Positions 10,923-20,435 of a stretch of 33,563 nucleotides of DNA are shown here, in pieces. Made by a program: the position numbers and the translations under genes. Positions within the stretch are counted from its first letter, which is position 1, and each line of letters opens with the position of its first letter. The DNA comes from Anaerolineae bacterium. Its GTDB lineage: Bacteria; Chloroflexota; Anaerolineae; Aggregatilineales; Phototrophicaceae. Location: assembly GCA_012270545.1 (NCBI GenBank), contig JAAXID010000241.1, positions 1 through 33,563 on the forward strand, read 5' to 3'. The notes below the pieces were generated by a model that ran no database searches, was not told the DNA's origin, and worked only from the letters and a program-made list of their open reading frames with translations.

Positions 10923-12179
10923 ATGAATTTACGCAGACTATGTTTCGCTGTACTCACGATAGTATTGGTCTTTGGCAGCTTGCCGATCTCGGCACAAGCG
11001 GAAGAGATCAATATGACCATGTGGGTTCGCTTGATCAGCTTCCAGACACAAACACTGGTTGATGCCTGGAACGCTAATAACGACAGCCAGATTGAATTGA
11101 CCGTCGTCCCCGCCGGCACCGAGTTTGTGACCAAGATGGGCGCCGCCATCGCCGCCGGCGAACAGCCGGATATCGCCAGCATTGACCTCATCTTCACCCC
11201 CGTCTTTTCGTCGGCCGGTCAGCTTATCGACATCACCGAATATGTTCAGGCGCTGCCCTACGTCGACGATCTGACGCCGGCGCATATGCGACTGGGCATG
11301 TTCGAGGGACGCAACTATGCCGTGCCGACTGCCGTAGACGGTTCCTTCATGGTTTACAATAAAGACCTCTTTGAGCAAGCCGGGCTCGATCCCGAGGATC
11401 CGCCGTCCAACTGGGATGAATTACTAGACGCCGCGCGCGCCATCACCGCCCTGGGCGACGATATCTACGGCTATTGGTTCTCCGGGAATTGCGCCGGCTG
11501 CCTCGGCTTCATTCACATGCCCTTCGTCTGGGCGAACGGCGGCCGATTCTTCAGCGAAGACAACAGCGAAGCCACCATCAGCAATGAGCCGGCTATGCGC
11601 GACATGCTGGAGCTGTTCCGCACCATGTGGGAAGAGAGCTTGGTGCCGGAGGGTGCGGCCGTCGACAACGGCGCCAATTTCGTCAGCGCCTTCGTCGCCG
11701 GTAATATAGGCATGGCCGGCGTCGGTAATTTCGCCTTGCCAACTTTCGTCAACGACCACCCGGACCTGAACTTCGGCGTCTTCCACTTTCCAGGGATGGA
11801 TGGCGGCAGCGCGTCTTTCGCCGGCGGCGATGTCATCGCCATTCCCGCGGGCACGGAACATGTTGAGGAAGCCTGGCGCTTCATCGAGTGGACGCTCAGC
11901 GAAGAGGCGCAGCTCGAAATCTACGCGGCGAACGGTCAGATTCCCGTCCGTCTCTCGCTTGTTGACAACGAATACTTCGAGGGCGATGAACGCCAACACC
12001 TGGCCGCCAGCGCCCTAGCGGTTGGCCACGCGCCCTGGTCCACAGTCTTCCCGCGGTTATTTAACGACCCGAACGGACCTTGGCTGGAAATGTTCCAGGT
12101 CGGGGTTCTGGATGGCGATATCGACGGCGCGCTGGAAGTCGCTCAAGAACGCTTCACGCAGATCATGGCGGAAGGCTAG
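10923..12179 (+). CDS. ABC transporter sugar-binding protein (SBP family 1), copy 1 of a tandem pair
   Basis: Sec signal; INMTMWVR...FVTKMGAAIAAGEQPDIASIDLIF; NYAVPTAVDGSFMVYNKDLFEQAGLDPEDPPSNWDELLDAARA. Confidence 0.93.
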   Translation: MNLRRLCFAVLTIVLVFGSLPISAQAEEINMTMWVRLISFQTQTLVDAWNANNDSQIELTVVPAGTEFVTKMGAAIAAGEQPDIASIDLIFTPVFSSAGQLIDITEYVQALPYVDDLTPAHMRLGMFEGRNYAVPTAVDGSFMVYNKDLFEQAGLDPEDPPSNWDELLDAARAITALGDDIYGYWFSGNCAGCLGFIHMPFVWANGGRFFSEDNSEATISNEPAMRDMLELFRTMWEESLVPEGAAVDNGANFVSAFVAGNIGMAGVGNFALPTFVNDHPDLNFGVFHFPGMDGGSASFAGGDVIAIPAGTEHVEEAWRFIEWTLSEEAQLEIYAANGQIPVRLSLVDNEYFEGDERQHLAASALAVGHAPWSTVFPRLFNDPNGPWLEMFQVGVLDGDIDGALEVAQERFTQIMAEG

Positions 12180-12438
12180 CCTCGCAATCTTTGAATACCC
12201 GCGGGATTCGACTGGCGGGCACTCTTTCCCCACACGCTGGCGAAACAACGGCGAACGAGCAGCGCATGTTGGCAATTGGTCAGCACCTGCTATAAACTAG
12301 CGTAGTCTCCGTCTTGAGTGGGATGGCCCATGCCTCGCGATAATTGCGGCGCCAAGCGGACCAAGTACGACATGTCGAAAGCTCAATTCTGAGGTGTGAC
12401 GATCCGAACTTTGTTCAATTTAGAAAGGATGCAGTATC

Positions 12439-13689
12439 ATGATTTCTCGTAAGACAATTCTGCTTGTACTCGCGTTTGTACTGGTCTTGGGCAGCCTGCC
12501 GCTCATGGCGCAGGACGACCAGATCAACATGACGATGTGGGTTCGGTCGATCCCCTTCCAAACGCAGGCCTTGGTCGATGAGTGGAACGCCAACAATGAC
12601 AGCCAGATCGAGTTGACCGTTATCCCGAGTGGCGAGTTTGTCACCAAGATGGGCGCCGCCATCGCCGCCGGCGAACCGCCCGATATCGCCAGCATTGATT
12701 TGATTTACACACCCGCCTTTTCGGCCGCCGGTCAATTGGTCGATATCACCGATTTCGTCAGGGAACTGCCCTACGCCGACAGCTTGACGCCGGCGCATAT
12801 GGAATTGGGCATGTATGAGGGACGCAATTACGCCGTGCCAACGGGAGTAGACGGCTCTTTCATCGTTTACAACATCGACCTTTTTGAGCAGGCGGGCTTG
12901 GATCCGGAGGATCCGCCGTCAACCTGGGACGAAATGCTGGAGGCGGCGCGCGCTATCAACGCCCTTGGCGACGACATTTACGGCTATTGGTTCTCGATGA
13001 ACTGCGCCGGCTGCAACGCCTTCACCTTCCTGCCTTTCATCTGGGCCAGCGGCGGCGATGTGCTCAGCGACGACTACGCCGAAGCGACCATCACGTCGGA
13101 CCCGATCGTGCGCGAGGCGCTTGAATTCTACAACACGATCTGGGAAGAAGGTCTCGTGCCCGAGGGCGCCAGCATCGACAACGGCAGCAACTTCGTCAGC
13201 GCCTTTGCCGCCGGCAACATCGGTATGAGCGGCACAGGCAACTTCGCTATCCCCATTTACGCCAACGATCATCCGGATTTGAACTTCGGCGTTTTCCATA
13301 TTCCGGGTAAAGAGGGCGGCGCAGCCTCCTTCGGCGGCGGCGATGTCATCGCGATAGCAAGCGGCTCCGAACATGTCGAAGAAGCCTGGCGCTTCATCGA
13401 ATGGACCATGAGCGATGAGGCGCAGATTGAGATTTACGCCGCCAACGGTCAGATTCCGGTCCGCCTCGAGCTGATCGATAACCCGTACTTCGAGGGCGAT
13501 GATCGCCAGCTCACCGCCGCCAGCGCTTTGGCAGTTGGTCATACGCCCTACACCACCGTCTACAACGACCTATTTAACGACCCCAACGGTCCCTGGCTGG
13601 AGATGCTGCAAATCGCGATACTGGATGGCGATATCGATGGCGCGCTTGAGCTTGGGCAAGAGCGCTTCACCCAGATTATGGAAGGTTAG
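12439..13689 (+). CDS. ABC transporter sugar-binding protein (SBP family 1), copy 2 of a tandem pair
   Basis: Closely similar along its full length to the 10923..12179 product; INMTMWVRSIPFQTQALVDEWNANNDSQIELTVIPSGEFVTKMGAAIAAGEPPDIAS. Confidence 0.93.
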   Translation: MISRKTILLVLAFVLVLGSLPLMAQDDQINMTMWVRSIPFQTQALVDEWNANNDSQIELTVIPSGEFVTKMGAAIAAGEPPDIASIDLIYTPAFSAAGQLVDITDFVRELPYADSLTPAHMELGMYEGRNYAVPTGVDGSFIVYNIDLFEQAGLDPEDPPSTWDEMLEAARAINALGDDIYGYWFSMNCAGCNAFTFLPFIWASGGDVLSDDYAEATITSDPIVREALEFYNTIWEEGLVPEGASIDNGSNFVSAFAAGNIGMSGTGNFAIPIYANDHPDLNFGVFHIPGKEGGAASFGGGDVIAIASGSEHVEEAWRFIEWTMSDEAQIEIYAANGQIPVRLELIDNPYFEGDDRQLTAASALAVGHTPYTTVYNDLFNDPNGPWLEMLQIAILDGDIDGALELGQERFTQIMEG

Positions 13690-13702
13690 CCTTTCAACAC
13701 TC

Positions 13703-13735
13703 AAGAGCCTGCCATGCCACGGTATGGCGGCTCTT
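13703..13735 (+). other. Intercistronic stem-loop between the second SBP gene and the permease genes
   Basis: aagagcc-t-gccat-gccacggt-atggc-ggctctt: 7+5 bp perfect stems with one bulged nt. No clear T-tract follows, so a structure is more likely than a strong terminator. Confidence 0.65.
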
Positions 13736-13780
13736 ATTCCCTTGACAACTTCCGCCGAGTAGATTGAACGAAATCATCTG

Positions 13781-14683
13781 GTGACGATGAGGCAGACCGC
13801 GTTGTTGAATCTCAGCTGGGAGCAGCGCCGTAAACTAACGGGGCTGCTTTTCGTTACCCCAACTGTCGCTTTCGTGACCGTGTTTTTCATCATTCCGCTG
13901 ATCATGACTGTCTACATGTCTTTTCATGATTGGCCGCTTTTCGGCGAACGAGCCTTCACCGGTTTGGAGAACTACCAGGAACTGTCCAAAGACCGACAGT
14001 ATCTCAAGAGCCTCGATTTCACATTTCGCTACACGGCGCTGATCACGCCCCCTATTTTCGTTCTGGGTTTCATTCTCGCTTCATTGGTCCGCCACAACAT
14101 TCGCTATATTGGAATCTTTCGCACCATTTTCTTCTTGCCGGTAGTGATCGGTTTGGGCGTATCAAGTCTGCTCTGGGTCTGGATGTTGGATGATCGGATC
14201 GGCGTCTTCAACAAGATCCTGCTTGACTTGAATCTGATTCCGAAGGCACAGCTTTTCCTTGGCCGACCCAACACCGCCATGAACGTCATTATTCTATCGG
14301 TGGTGTGGAAGACAGTCGGCTTCACGATGATTTTGCTGCTGGCGGGCTTGCAGGCGATCCCGGATGAACTCTACGAATCGGCCGAGGTCGATGGCGCCGG
14401 CTATTTCAGAAAGCTGTTTTACATCACCTTGCCGCTCATGCGCCGCACGATCGCGCTCGCCCTGATTCTGTCCGTCATCGGGTCTGTCCTGTCATTTGAC
14501 CAGTTCTACATCATGACGCGCGGCGGACCCCGCAACAGCACGATATCCATTGTCTTTTGGATCTTCAATAACTCTTTCACCTATTTCAAGATGGGCTACG
14601 GCGCGGCTATGTCTATCGTGCTCCTTGGCATTCTGGTGGCGCTGACCGGTACTCAATTATTCGTCTTGCGGGAAAAAGAATAG
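13781..14683 (+). CDS. Carbohydrate ABC transporter permease (MalF/UgpA-type)
   Basis: Polytopic; EAA loop AIPDELYESAEVDGAGYFRKLFYITLPLMRRTI. GTG start at 13781, with an alternative ATG at 13787. Confidence 0.93.
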   Translation: MTMRQTALLNLSWEQRRKLTGLLFVTPTVAFVTVFFIIPLIMTVYMSFHDWPLFGERAFTGLENYQELSKDRQYLKSLDFTFRYTALITPPIFVLGFILASLVRHNIRYIGIFRTIFFLPVVIGLGVSSLLWVWMLDDRIGVFNKILLDLNLIPKAQLFLGRPNTAMNVIILSVVWKTVGFTMILLLAGLQAIPDELYESAEVDGAGYFRKLFYITLPLMRRTIALALILSVIGSVLSFDQFYIMTRGGPRNSTISIVFWIFNNSFTYFKMGYGAAMSIVLLGILVALTGTQLFVLREKE

Positions 14684-15592
14684 ATGGCAGCGACTTCACT
14701 ACAGGACGCGCAGGTCGACAAGGGCGCGATGACGCAGCAGGAAATCCGCCGATTGCGCCGGCGTGCGTTCTTGTGGCTGCGTTACCTCGTGCTGGTCATC
14801 CTGGCGCTTCTTTTCCTGTTTCCCATCGCCTGGTCACTCGTCAATTCCATAAAGTTGCCGGCCGAGGCGCTGGCGGTGCCGCCGACTTATCTGCCGACTG
14901 AAATCTCCTTGCAAAACTACGAGGAACTCACAACCTATGGGAAAATCGGCATCGCCCAACATGTCTACAACAGCACGGTCGTCGCGTTGATAACGGTCGT
15001 GGGCAGCATTGTGCTGAGCACACTTGGCGGCTACGGGTTCGCGCGCTTCAACTTTCCCGGCAAAAATGTTCTCTTCATCATGGTGCTCTCCACCCTGATG
15101 ATTCCCTTTCAGTCGATCTTGATACCGCTATTTGTCATGATCGTTCAAGTTGATTTGCACGACACCTTGTTTGGTCTCGCGCTTGTGTACATTACTTTTC
15201 AGTTGCCATTTGGCATTTTTCTCATGCGCAACAGTTTCCTCGCCGTGCCACTTGAGATCGAAGAATCGGCGCTGCTGGACGGCTGCAGTTCGTTGAGCGT
15301 TCTCTATCGTCTGATGCTGCGGCTGGTGCTGCCGGGCATCGTCACCGTGGCCATCTACGCTTTCATTAACTCCTGGAACGAATTCCTCGCCGCGCTGATT
15401 TTCATGTCCGATCAGGACAAATTCACATTGCCAGTTTTTCTCACCACGATTCGCTACGGCATCTGGGGAGATGTAAACTGGGGCGCTTTGCAGGCCGGCG
15501 TAATTGTCTCCATCATTCCCAGCCTGGGCATTTTCTTGGCGCTGCAGCGTTACTACATGGACGGGCTGATGGGCGGCGCGGTCAAGAATTAG
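14684..15592 (+). CDS. Carbohydrate ABC transporter permease (MalG/UgpE-type)
   Basis: EAA loop AVPLEIEESALLDGCSSLSVLYRLMLRLVLPGIVTVAIYAFINSWNEFLAALIFM. Confidence 0.93.
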   Translation: MAATSLQDAQVDKGAMTQQEIRRLRRRAFLWLRYLVLVILALLFLFPIAWSLVNSIKLPAEALAVPPTYLPTEISLQNYEELTTYGKIGIAQHVYNSTVVALITVVGSIVLSTLGGYGFARFNFPGKNVLFIMVLSTLMIPFQSILIPLFVMIVQVDLHDTLFGLALVYITFQLPFGIFLMRNSFLAVPLEIEESALLDGCSSLSVLYRLMLRLVLPGIVTVAIYAFINSWNEFLAALIFMSDQDKFTLPVFLTTIRYGIWGDVNWGALQAGVIVSIIPSLGIFLALQRYYMDGLMGGAVKN

Positions 15593-15617
15593 CAGCTCAC
15601 ATATTCAAAGGCTCGCA

Positions 15618-17513
15618 ATGGACAAGCTGCCTCAGAATCGCCAGCCCTTGTATCCCGCGGCATTTCAAGCGCTGCCCCTGGGCGCCATCAAACCGCGCGG
15701 CTGGCTGCTGAACCAGTTGCGCGTGCAAGCGAATGGACTAACGGGCCACCTCGACGAATTCTGGCCCGATGTGGGAGCGGACAGCGGCTGGCTGGGCGGC
15801 GACGGCGAATCCTGGGAGCGCGGTCCCTACTATCTCGATGGCTTGCTGCCATTGGCGCATCTGCTTGATGACGAGCGCCTTCTCAAAAAGGTCGAGCCCT
15901 GGATCGAATGGACGCTGCACAGCCAGGATGAGCGCGGCTACTTCGGACCGCAGCTCCCCGACTGGTGGCCGCGTATGATTATGCTGAAGGTGCTGATGAT
16001 GCACTACGAAGTCAGCGCAGACGAGCGCGTCCTCCAACTGATGACCAATTACTTCCGCTATCAGCTGCGCGTTCTGCCGGTGAAGCCGCTGTATCTATGG
16101 GGCTGGGCGCGCGCGATGGACAACGTACTGGCTGCCCATTGGCTGTACAACTTCACCGGTGACGAATTCCTCCTGAACTTGGCTCAGCTGCTAATTGACA
16201 GCACGCTCGACTGGCCCGAATTACAAGCGAACTACGGCCTGCGCCACGTGTTACCACTGAAAGAGTGGAATCACGGGATGATGACGCACGGACCCAACAA
16301 TGCGATGGGGGTCAAAGCCGGTGGCGTCTTCTATGTGCAGACGGGAAAACCGTGGCACCAGATGGCCTCTCGACTCGGCATCGAAAACTTGATGCGGCAT
16401 CATGGTCAGCCCAACGGCGTCTTCAGTTGCGACGAACATCTCAACGGCACATCGCCCGTCAGCGGCAGCGAGCTCTGTGCCGTTGCCGAGTTCATGTTCT
16501 CACTGGAAGAACTGATGCGGATACTGGGCGATCCCTTCTTCGGCGATCAATTGGAACAGGTGGCCTACAACGCATTCCCCGCCACCTTCAGTCCCGACAT
16601 GTGGGCTCACCAATACGATCAGCAGGTGAATCAAGTTCTGGCGACGGTCGCGGAGCGTAACTGGACCGACAATACGGACCCATCAAACATCTTCGGTCTG
16701 GAGCCGCATTATGGCTGTTGCACCGCCAATATGCACCAGGCTTGGCCCAAATTCACCAAGAGCCTCTTCATGGCGACGCCGGGCGGTGGGCTCGCCGCGG
16801 TCGCCTATGCGCCTTCCCAGGCAACGACGACCGTGGCGAATGGCATTCCCGTGTCCATTACTGAGTCGACTGAATACCCTTTCAAGGGCGAGATAACATT
16901 TGACTTCGAGCTGGATTCGCCTTGCGAATTTGATTTCCACCTGCGCCTCCCGGATTGGGCGGAAGAAGTCCAACTGACGATCAACGGGAAAACTGAAACA
17001 CTTGGCGCCGCCGGCACCTTTCATGTGATCGAACGACAGTGGCAATCGGGCGACAGCGTTGCGCTCGAACTGCCAATGGATCTGCGCCTGTGCGAAGGGC
17101 ACAAGGGTTTGCTGTCTGTGTTTCGCGGTCCGCTGCTGTTCGGCTCCCGAATCGATGAAGAGTGGCGACAGATCGCCGGCGAGCTGCCACACGCCGATTG
17201 GGAGATTTACCCCAAATCGGCCTGGAATTATGGCCTGATCCCTGACGACGAGACGGTACTTGCGGGCCTTCAAGTGAAAGAGGCAAAGCCCAGCAAGATT
17301 CCCTTCTCCACAGATGATCCGCCGGTAACCCTTAAGGTGGCGGCAAGGCAACTGCCGCAATGGACCCTGCAAGACAATTCCGCCGCCGATATCGATGTCG
17401 GACCTCATCTCACTGACGAAGCGACCGAGGAGATAACGCTGATTCCCTACGGCTCGACTCAACTGAGAATCGCGGCTTTTCCCATTGCGCGGACCGAAAA
17501 GGACGAGGAATGA
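15618..17513 (+). CDS. DUF1680/GH127-like glycoside hydrolase (putative beta-L-arabinofuranosidase), paralog A
   Basis: IKPRGWLLNQLRVQANGLTGHLDEFWPD...GGDGESWERGPYYLDGLLPLAHLL; E-x-C in GSELCAVAEFMFSLEELMRI; vicinal Cys in HYGCCTANMHQAWPKF. Confidence 0.85.
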   Translation: MDKLPQNRQPLYPAAFQALPLGAIKPRGWLLNQLRVQANGLTGHLDEFWPDVGADSGWLGGDGESWERGPYYLDGLLPLAHLLDDERLLKKVEPWIEWTLHSQDERGYFGPQLPDWWPRMIMLKVLMMHYEVSADERVLQLMTNYFRYQLRVLPVKPLYLWGWARAMDNVLAAHWLYNFTGDEFLLNLAQLLIDSTLDWPELQANYGLRHVLPLKEWNHGMMTHGPNNAMGVKAGGVFYVQTGKPWHQMASRLGIENLMRHHGQPNGVFSCDEHLNGTSPVSGSELCAVAEFMFSLEELMRILGDPFFGDQLEQVAYNAFPATFSPDMWAHQYDQQVNQVLATVAERNWTDNTDPSNIFGLEPHYGCCTANMHQAWPKFTKSLFMATPGGGLAAVAYAPSQATTTVANGIPVSITESTEYPFKGEITFDFELDSPCEFDFHLRLPDWAEEVQLTINGKTETLGAAGTFHVIERQWQSGDSVALELPMDLRLCEGHKGLLSVFRGPLLFGSRIDEEWRQIAGELPHADWEIYPKSAWNYGLIPDDETVLAGLQVKEAKPSKIPFSTDDPPVTLKVAARQLPQWTLQDNSAADIDVGPHLTDEATEEITLIPYGSTQLRIAAFPIARTEKDEE

Positions 17514-19399
17514 GCGCTAAGCATGGCGATTACCCGATTCAAGCCCTGCCATTCACCGGCGTACGGATTCAAGACAAGTTCTGGAAACCACGCATCGACA
17601 CCGCAGTGAACATAACAATCCCCTACGACTTTGAGAAATGTGAGGAGACGGGCCGCATCGACAACTTCGCCAAAGCGGGTGGACAGATGGCAGGCTCTCA
17701 TCAGGGCATTTTTTACGACGATTCCGATGTCTTCAAAGTGGTTCAGGGCGCCGCTTATGCCCTGCAAGTCGCGCCGAACCAGGAGTTGGAATCCTACCTG
17801 GACGAGCTCATCGATAAATTCACTGCCGCGCAGGAAGACGACGGCTATCTCTACACCGCGCGCACCATCGATGGCGACAAGGTCGACGAACGCTGTGGGT
17901 CGGAGCGCTGGTCGAATCTCGGCGTCAACCACGAACTCTACAATGTCGGCCACATGTATGAAGCCGCCGTCGCCTACTTTGAAGCAACCGGCAAGCGGAA
18001 GTTCCTCGATGTCGCCCTGAAGAATGCCGACCTGATTGATTCGGTATTTGGCGCCGGCAAGCTGCGCGATGTACCCGGGCATCAAGAAATCGAGATAGGC
18101 TTGGTCAGTCTGTATCGCATCACCGGCAACGTGAAGTACCTGAAATTGGCGAAGTTCTTCCTCGACGAGCGGGGTCAGGCGAACAGACGCGAAGTATACG
18201 GTCCTAACTGCCAGGACCATCTGCCGGTGACGGAGCAGCGAGAAGCGGTCGGTCATGCTGTTCGCGCGGGTTACATGTACGCCGGCATGACCGACATCGC
18301 CGCGCTCACCGGCGACGCGCGATACGCCTCAGCTGTGAAGGGACTGTGGAAAAACGTGGTGGGCAAGAAGCTGGCGCTCACAGGCGGCATCGGCGCGCGC
18401 CACGCTGGGGAAGCCTTCGGCGACGATTACGAATTGCCCAACTTAACCGCCTACAACGAGACCTGCGCCGCCCAAGCCAATATCCTCTGGAATCAGCGCA
18501 TGTTCCTGTTGACGGGCGAGGCGCAATATATCGACGTCCTCGAACGTACGCTCTACAATGGTTTCCTGTCCGGCGTCGGCATGGATGGGACTTCGTTCTA
18601 CTATGTCAATCCGTTGGCTTGCGACGGCGAGTATCAATTCAATCTCGGCACGTCGATGTCACGGCAGCCCTGGTATCAGACGTCTTGCTGTCCAACTAAC
18701 GTTGTCCGACTGCTGCCTTCATTATCAGGCTACGTCTACGCCCGGCGCGGCCATGACATTTTCGTCAACCTTTACATCGCCAGTCGGACGCGGTTGCAGT
18801 TCGAAGGCTGTGACATCCATATCGCACAAGACACGGACTATCCCCGCGATGGCGCGATCACACTTGACCTCACCGTATCTCAGCCGACTTCGTTTGCGCT
18901 CAAATTGCGGATTCCCTCATTTGCCCAGGGTCAGCCGCTGCCCAGCGATCTCTACCGCTACCTCGACGCCAGGGACGGTCCGGCGACATTAGTCGTCGAC
19001 GGCGAATCGATTCCGCTTGACGATTGCGCCGGTTATGCCACGCTGTCACGCCGCTGGGAAGGCAGGACACGAGTGGAACTGCAGCTGCCGATGACCATCC
19101 GCCGAGTGGTCGCGCATGATTCGGTGGACAACTTGCGCGGGAAGGTAGCGCTCGAAAGAGGCCCAATTGTCTACGCGCTGGAATCGGCTGACAACGATTC
19201 GTCGGTATTGGATCTGACGCTGGAAGATGCGAGCCAACTGACCGCCGAGCATCAGCCGAACATGCTAGGGGGAATCACCACCATCCGCGGCCGAGCGCTC
19301 GACGCCTATGGCGCCCCGTTTCCGTTCACCGCCATCCCTTACTACGCCTGGGGACATCGCGGCGTCGGCCCCATGACAGTTTGGCTGAATAGATCGTAA
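17510..19399 (+). CDS. GH127 beta-L-arabinofuranosidase-like glycoside hydrolase (HypBA1-type), paralog B
   Basis: FTGVRIQDKFWKPRIDTAVN...SDVFKVVQGAAYAL; E-x-C in AYNETCAAQANILWNQRMF; vicinal Cys in TSCCPTNVVRLLPSLSGYVYA. ATGA overlap with paralog A. Confidence 0.9.
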   Translation: MSAKHGDYPIQALPFTGVRIQDKFWKPRIDTAVNITIPYDFEKCEETGRIDNFAKAGGQMAGSHQGIFYDDSDVFKVVQGAAYALQVAPNQELESYLDELIDKFTAAQEDDGYLYTARTIDGDKVDERCGSERWSNLGVNHELYNVGHMYEAAVAYFEATGKRKFLDVALKNADLIDSVFGAGKLRDVPGHQEIEIGLVSLYRITGNVKYLKLAKFFLDERGQANRREVYGPNCQDHLPVTEQREAVGHAVRAGYMYAGMTDIAALTGDARYASAVKGLWKNVVGKKLALTGGIGARHAGEAFGDDYELPNLTAYNETCAAQANILWNQRMFLLTGEAQYIDVLERTLYNGFLSGVGMDGTSFYYVNPLACDGEYQFNLGTSMSRQPWYQTSCCPTNVVRLLPSLSGYVYARRGHDIFVNLYIASRTRLQFEGCDIHIAQDTDYPRDGAITLDLTVSQPTSFALKLRIPSFAQGQPLPSDLYRYLDARDGPATLVVDGESIPLDDCAGYATLSRRWEGRTRVELQLPMTIRRVVAHDSVDNLRGKVALERGPIVYALESADNDSSVLDLTLEDASQLTAEHQPNMLGGITTIRGRALDAYGAPFPFTAIPYYAWGHRGVGPMTVWLNRS

Positions 19400-19406
19400 G
19401 TGACGC

Positions 19407-20435
19407 TCAAGACTTGGGCCAGGTATCGGTGAGGCGATAGCCAAGCGGCCAGGGGTCGTCAGGATCGAGCATCAGCTGCTGCGTGCCGGTTATCCAGGCG
19501 CGCCCGCGAATGCGCGGGATGACCGCCTCGCGACCACTAAGTGAGACGACCTCAGCAATCTGACAGTCAAATCGCGAACCTATAATCGAGCGGGCGACAA
19601 ACCGATCCCCGAGACCTATCTCGCCCCTTGCATGAAGCACCGCCAGCCGCGCCGAGCAGCCCGTGCCGCAGGGAGAACGATCCAACTTGCCCGGATCAAT
19701 GGCGACGGTATTGCGCCCGGTTAGCGCGCCGTCGCGCCTCTCGACAGGCAGCGTGAACTGGCAGAAGGAAATATGATTCCATTCGTCCTGAGTCGGATGT
19801 CGAAAACCGAGCTGTTCATTGGCGGCGGCAGTGATTCGCGCGCCAATCCGCGCCAGGTCAAGCGCTTCGTCCGGAACAATCTCGAATCCCACTGAGCGGG
19901 CGTCGACCAGGACAAAACTGTCGCCGCCATAAGCAACATCCACATTGAGCGTCCCAAGGCCTTCAACTTCCAGCCCGGCATCAAGCTTGTCGACAAAGGA
20001 TGGCACATTCTGAAACTCGATGCTCAGCGCTTTGCCATCTTGGCAGCGGGCGCGGATATGCACCAAGCCCGCCGGCGCTTCAAGATAGAAACTCGTCTCT
20101 GGCTCTTGCATCGCGACCATGCCCGTATCCAGCAGCACGGTGGCGACGCAGATCGAATTCGAGCCTGACATCGGCGGCGTATGCTCGGGCTCCATGATGA
20201 TGAAGCCGAAAGCGGCATCCGGGTGTTTCGACGGCACGAGCAGGTTAACATGCTTGAAGACGCCGCCTCGCGGTTCATTCAACACAAACTGGCGCAATCT
20301 CTGATCCTGCGCGATCCAGCGCGATTGCTCCCAGAGCGTTTCGCCCGCTGGTGGCGGCAGCCCGCCGACGATCACATTGCCGACTTCCCCTTCGGCATGG
20401 CAACTGACGATATGGATGACTTTGCTCGTTCGCAT
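19407..20435 (-). CDS. Proline racemase family protein (hydroxyproline epimerase / trans-3-hydroxy-L-proline dehydratase type)
   Basis: [24 protein letters not shown] and [26 protein letters not shown]. Start placed at [22 protein letters not shown]. Confidence 0.88.
   Translation of the reverse strand: MRTSKVIHIVSCHAEGEVGNVIVGGLPPPAGETLWEQSRWIAQDQRLRQFVLNEPRGGVFKHVNLLVPSKHPDAAFGFIIMEPEHTPPMSGSNSICVATVLLDTGMVAMQEPETSFYLEAPAGLVHIRARCQDGKALSIEFQNVPSFVDKLDAGLEVEGLGTLNVDVAYGGDSFVLVDARSVGFEIVPDEALDLARIGARITAAANEQLGFRHPTQDEWNHISFCQFTLPVERRDGALTGRNTVAIDPGKLDRSPCGTGCSARLAVLHARGEIGLGDRFVARSIIGSRFDCQIAEVVSLSGREAVIPRIRGRAWITGTQQLMLDPDDPWPLGYRLTDTWPKS

Noticed and set aside
12180-12438. Possible regulatory RNA or riboswitch in the 259-nt gap between the SBP genes
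   Set aside because: Only weak pairings such as cccgc/gcggg are seen; no recognisable riboswitch core.
16683-17462. 259-aa minus-strand ORF (and similar long antisense ORFs, e.g. 17459..18256)
   Set aside because: Antisense to GH127-like genes that have complete catalytic motifs.
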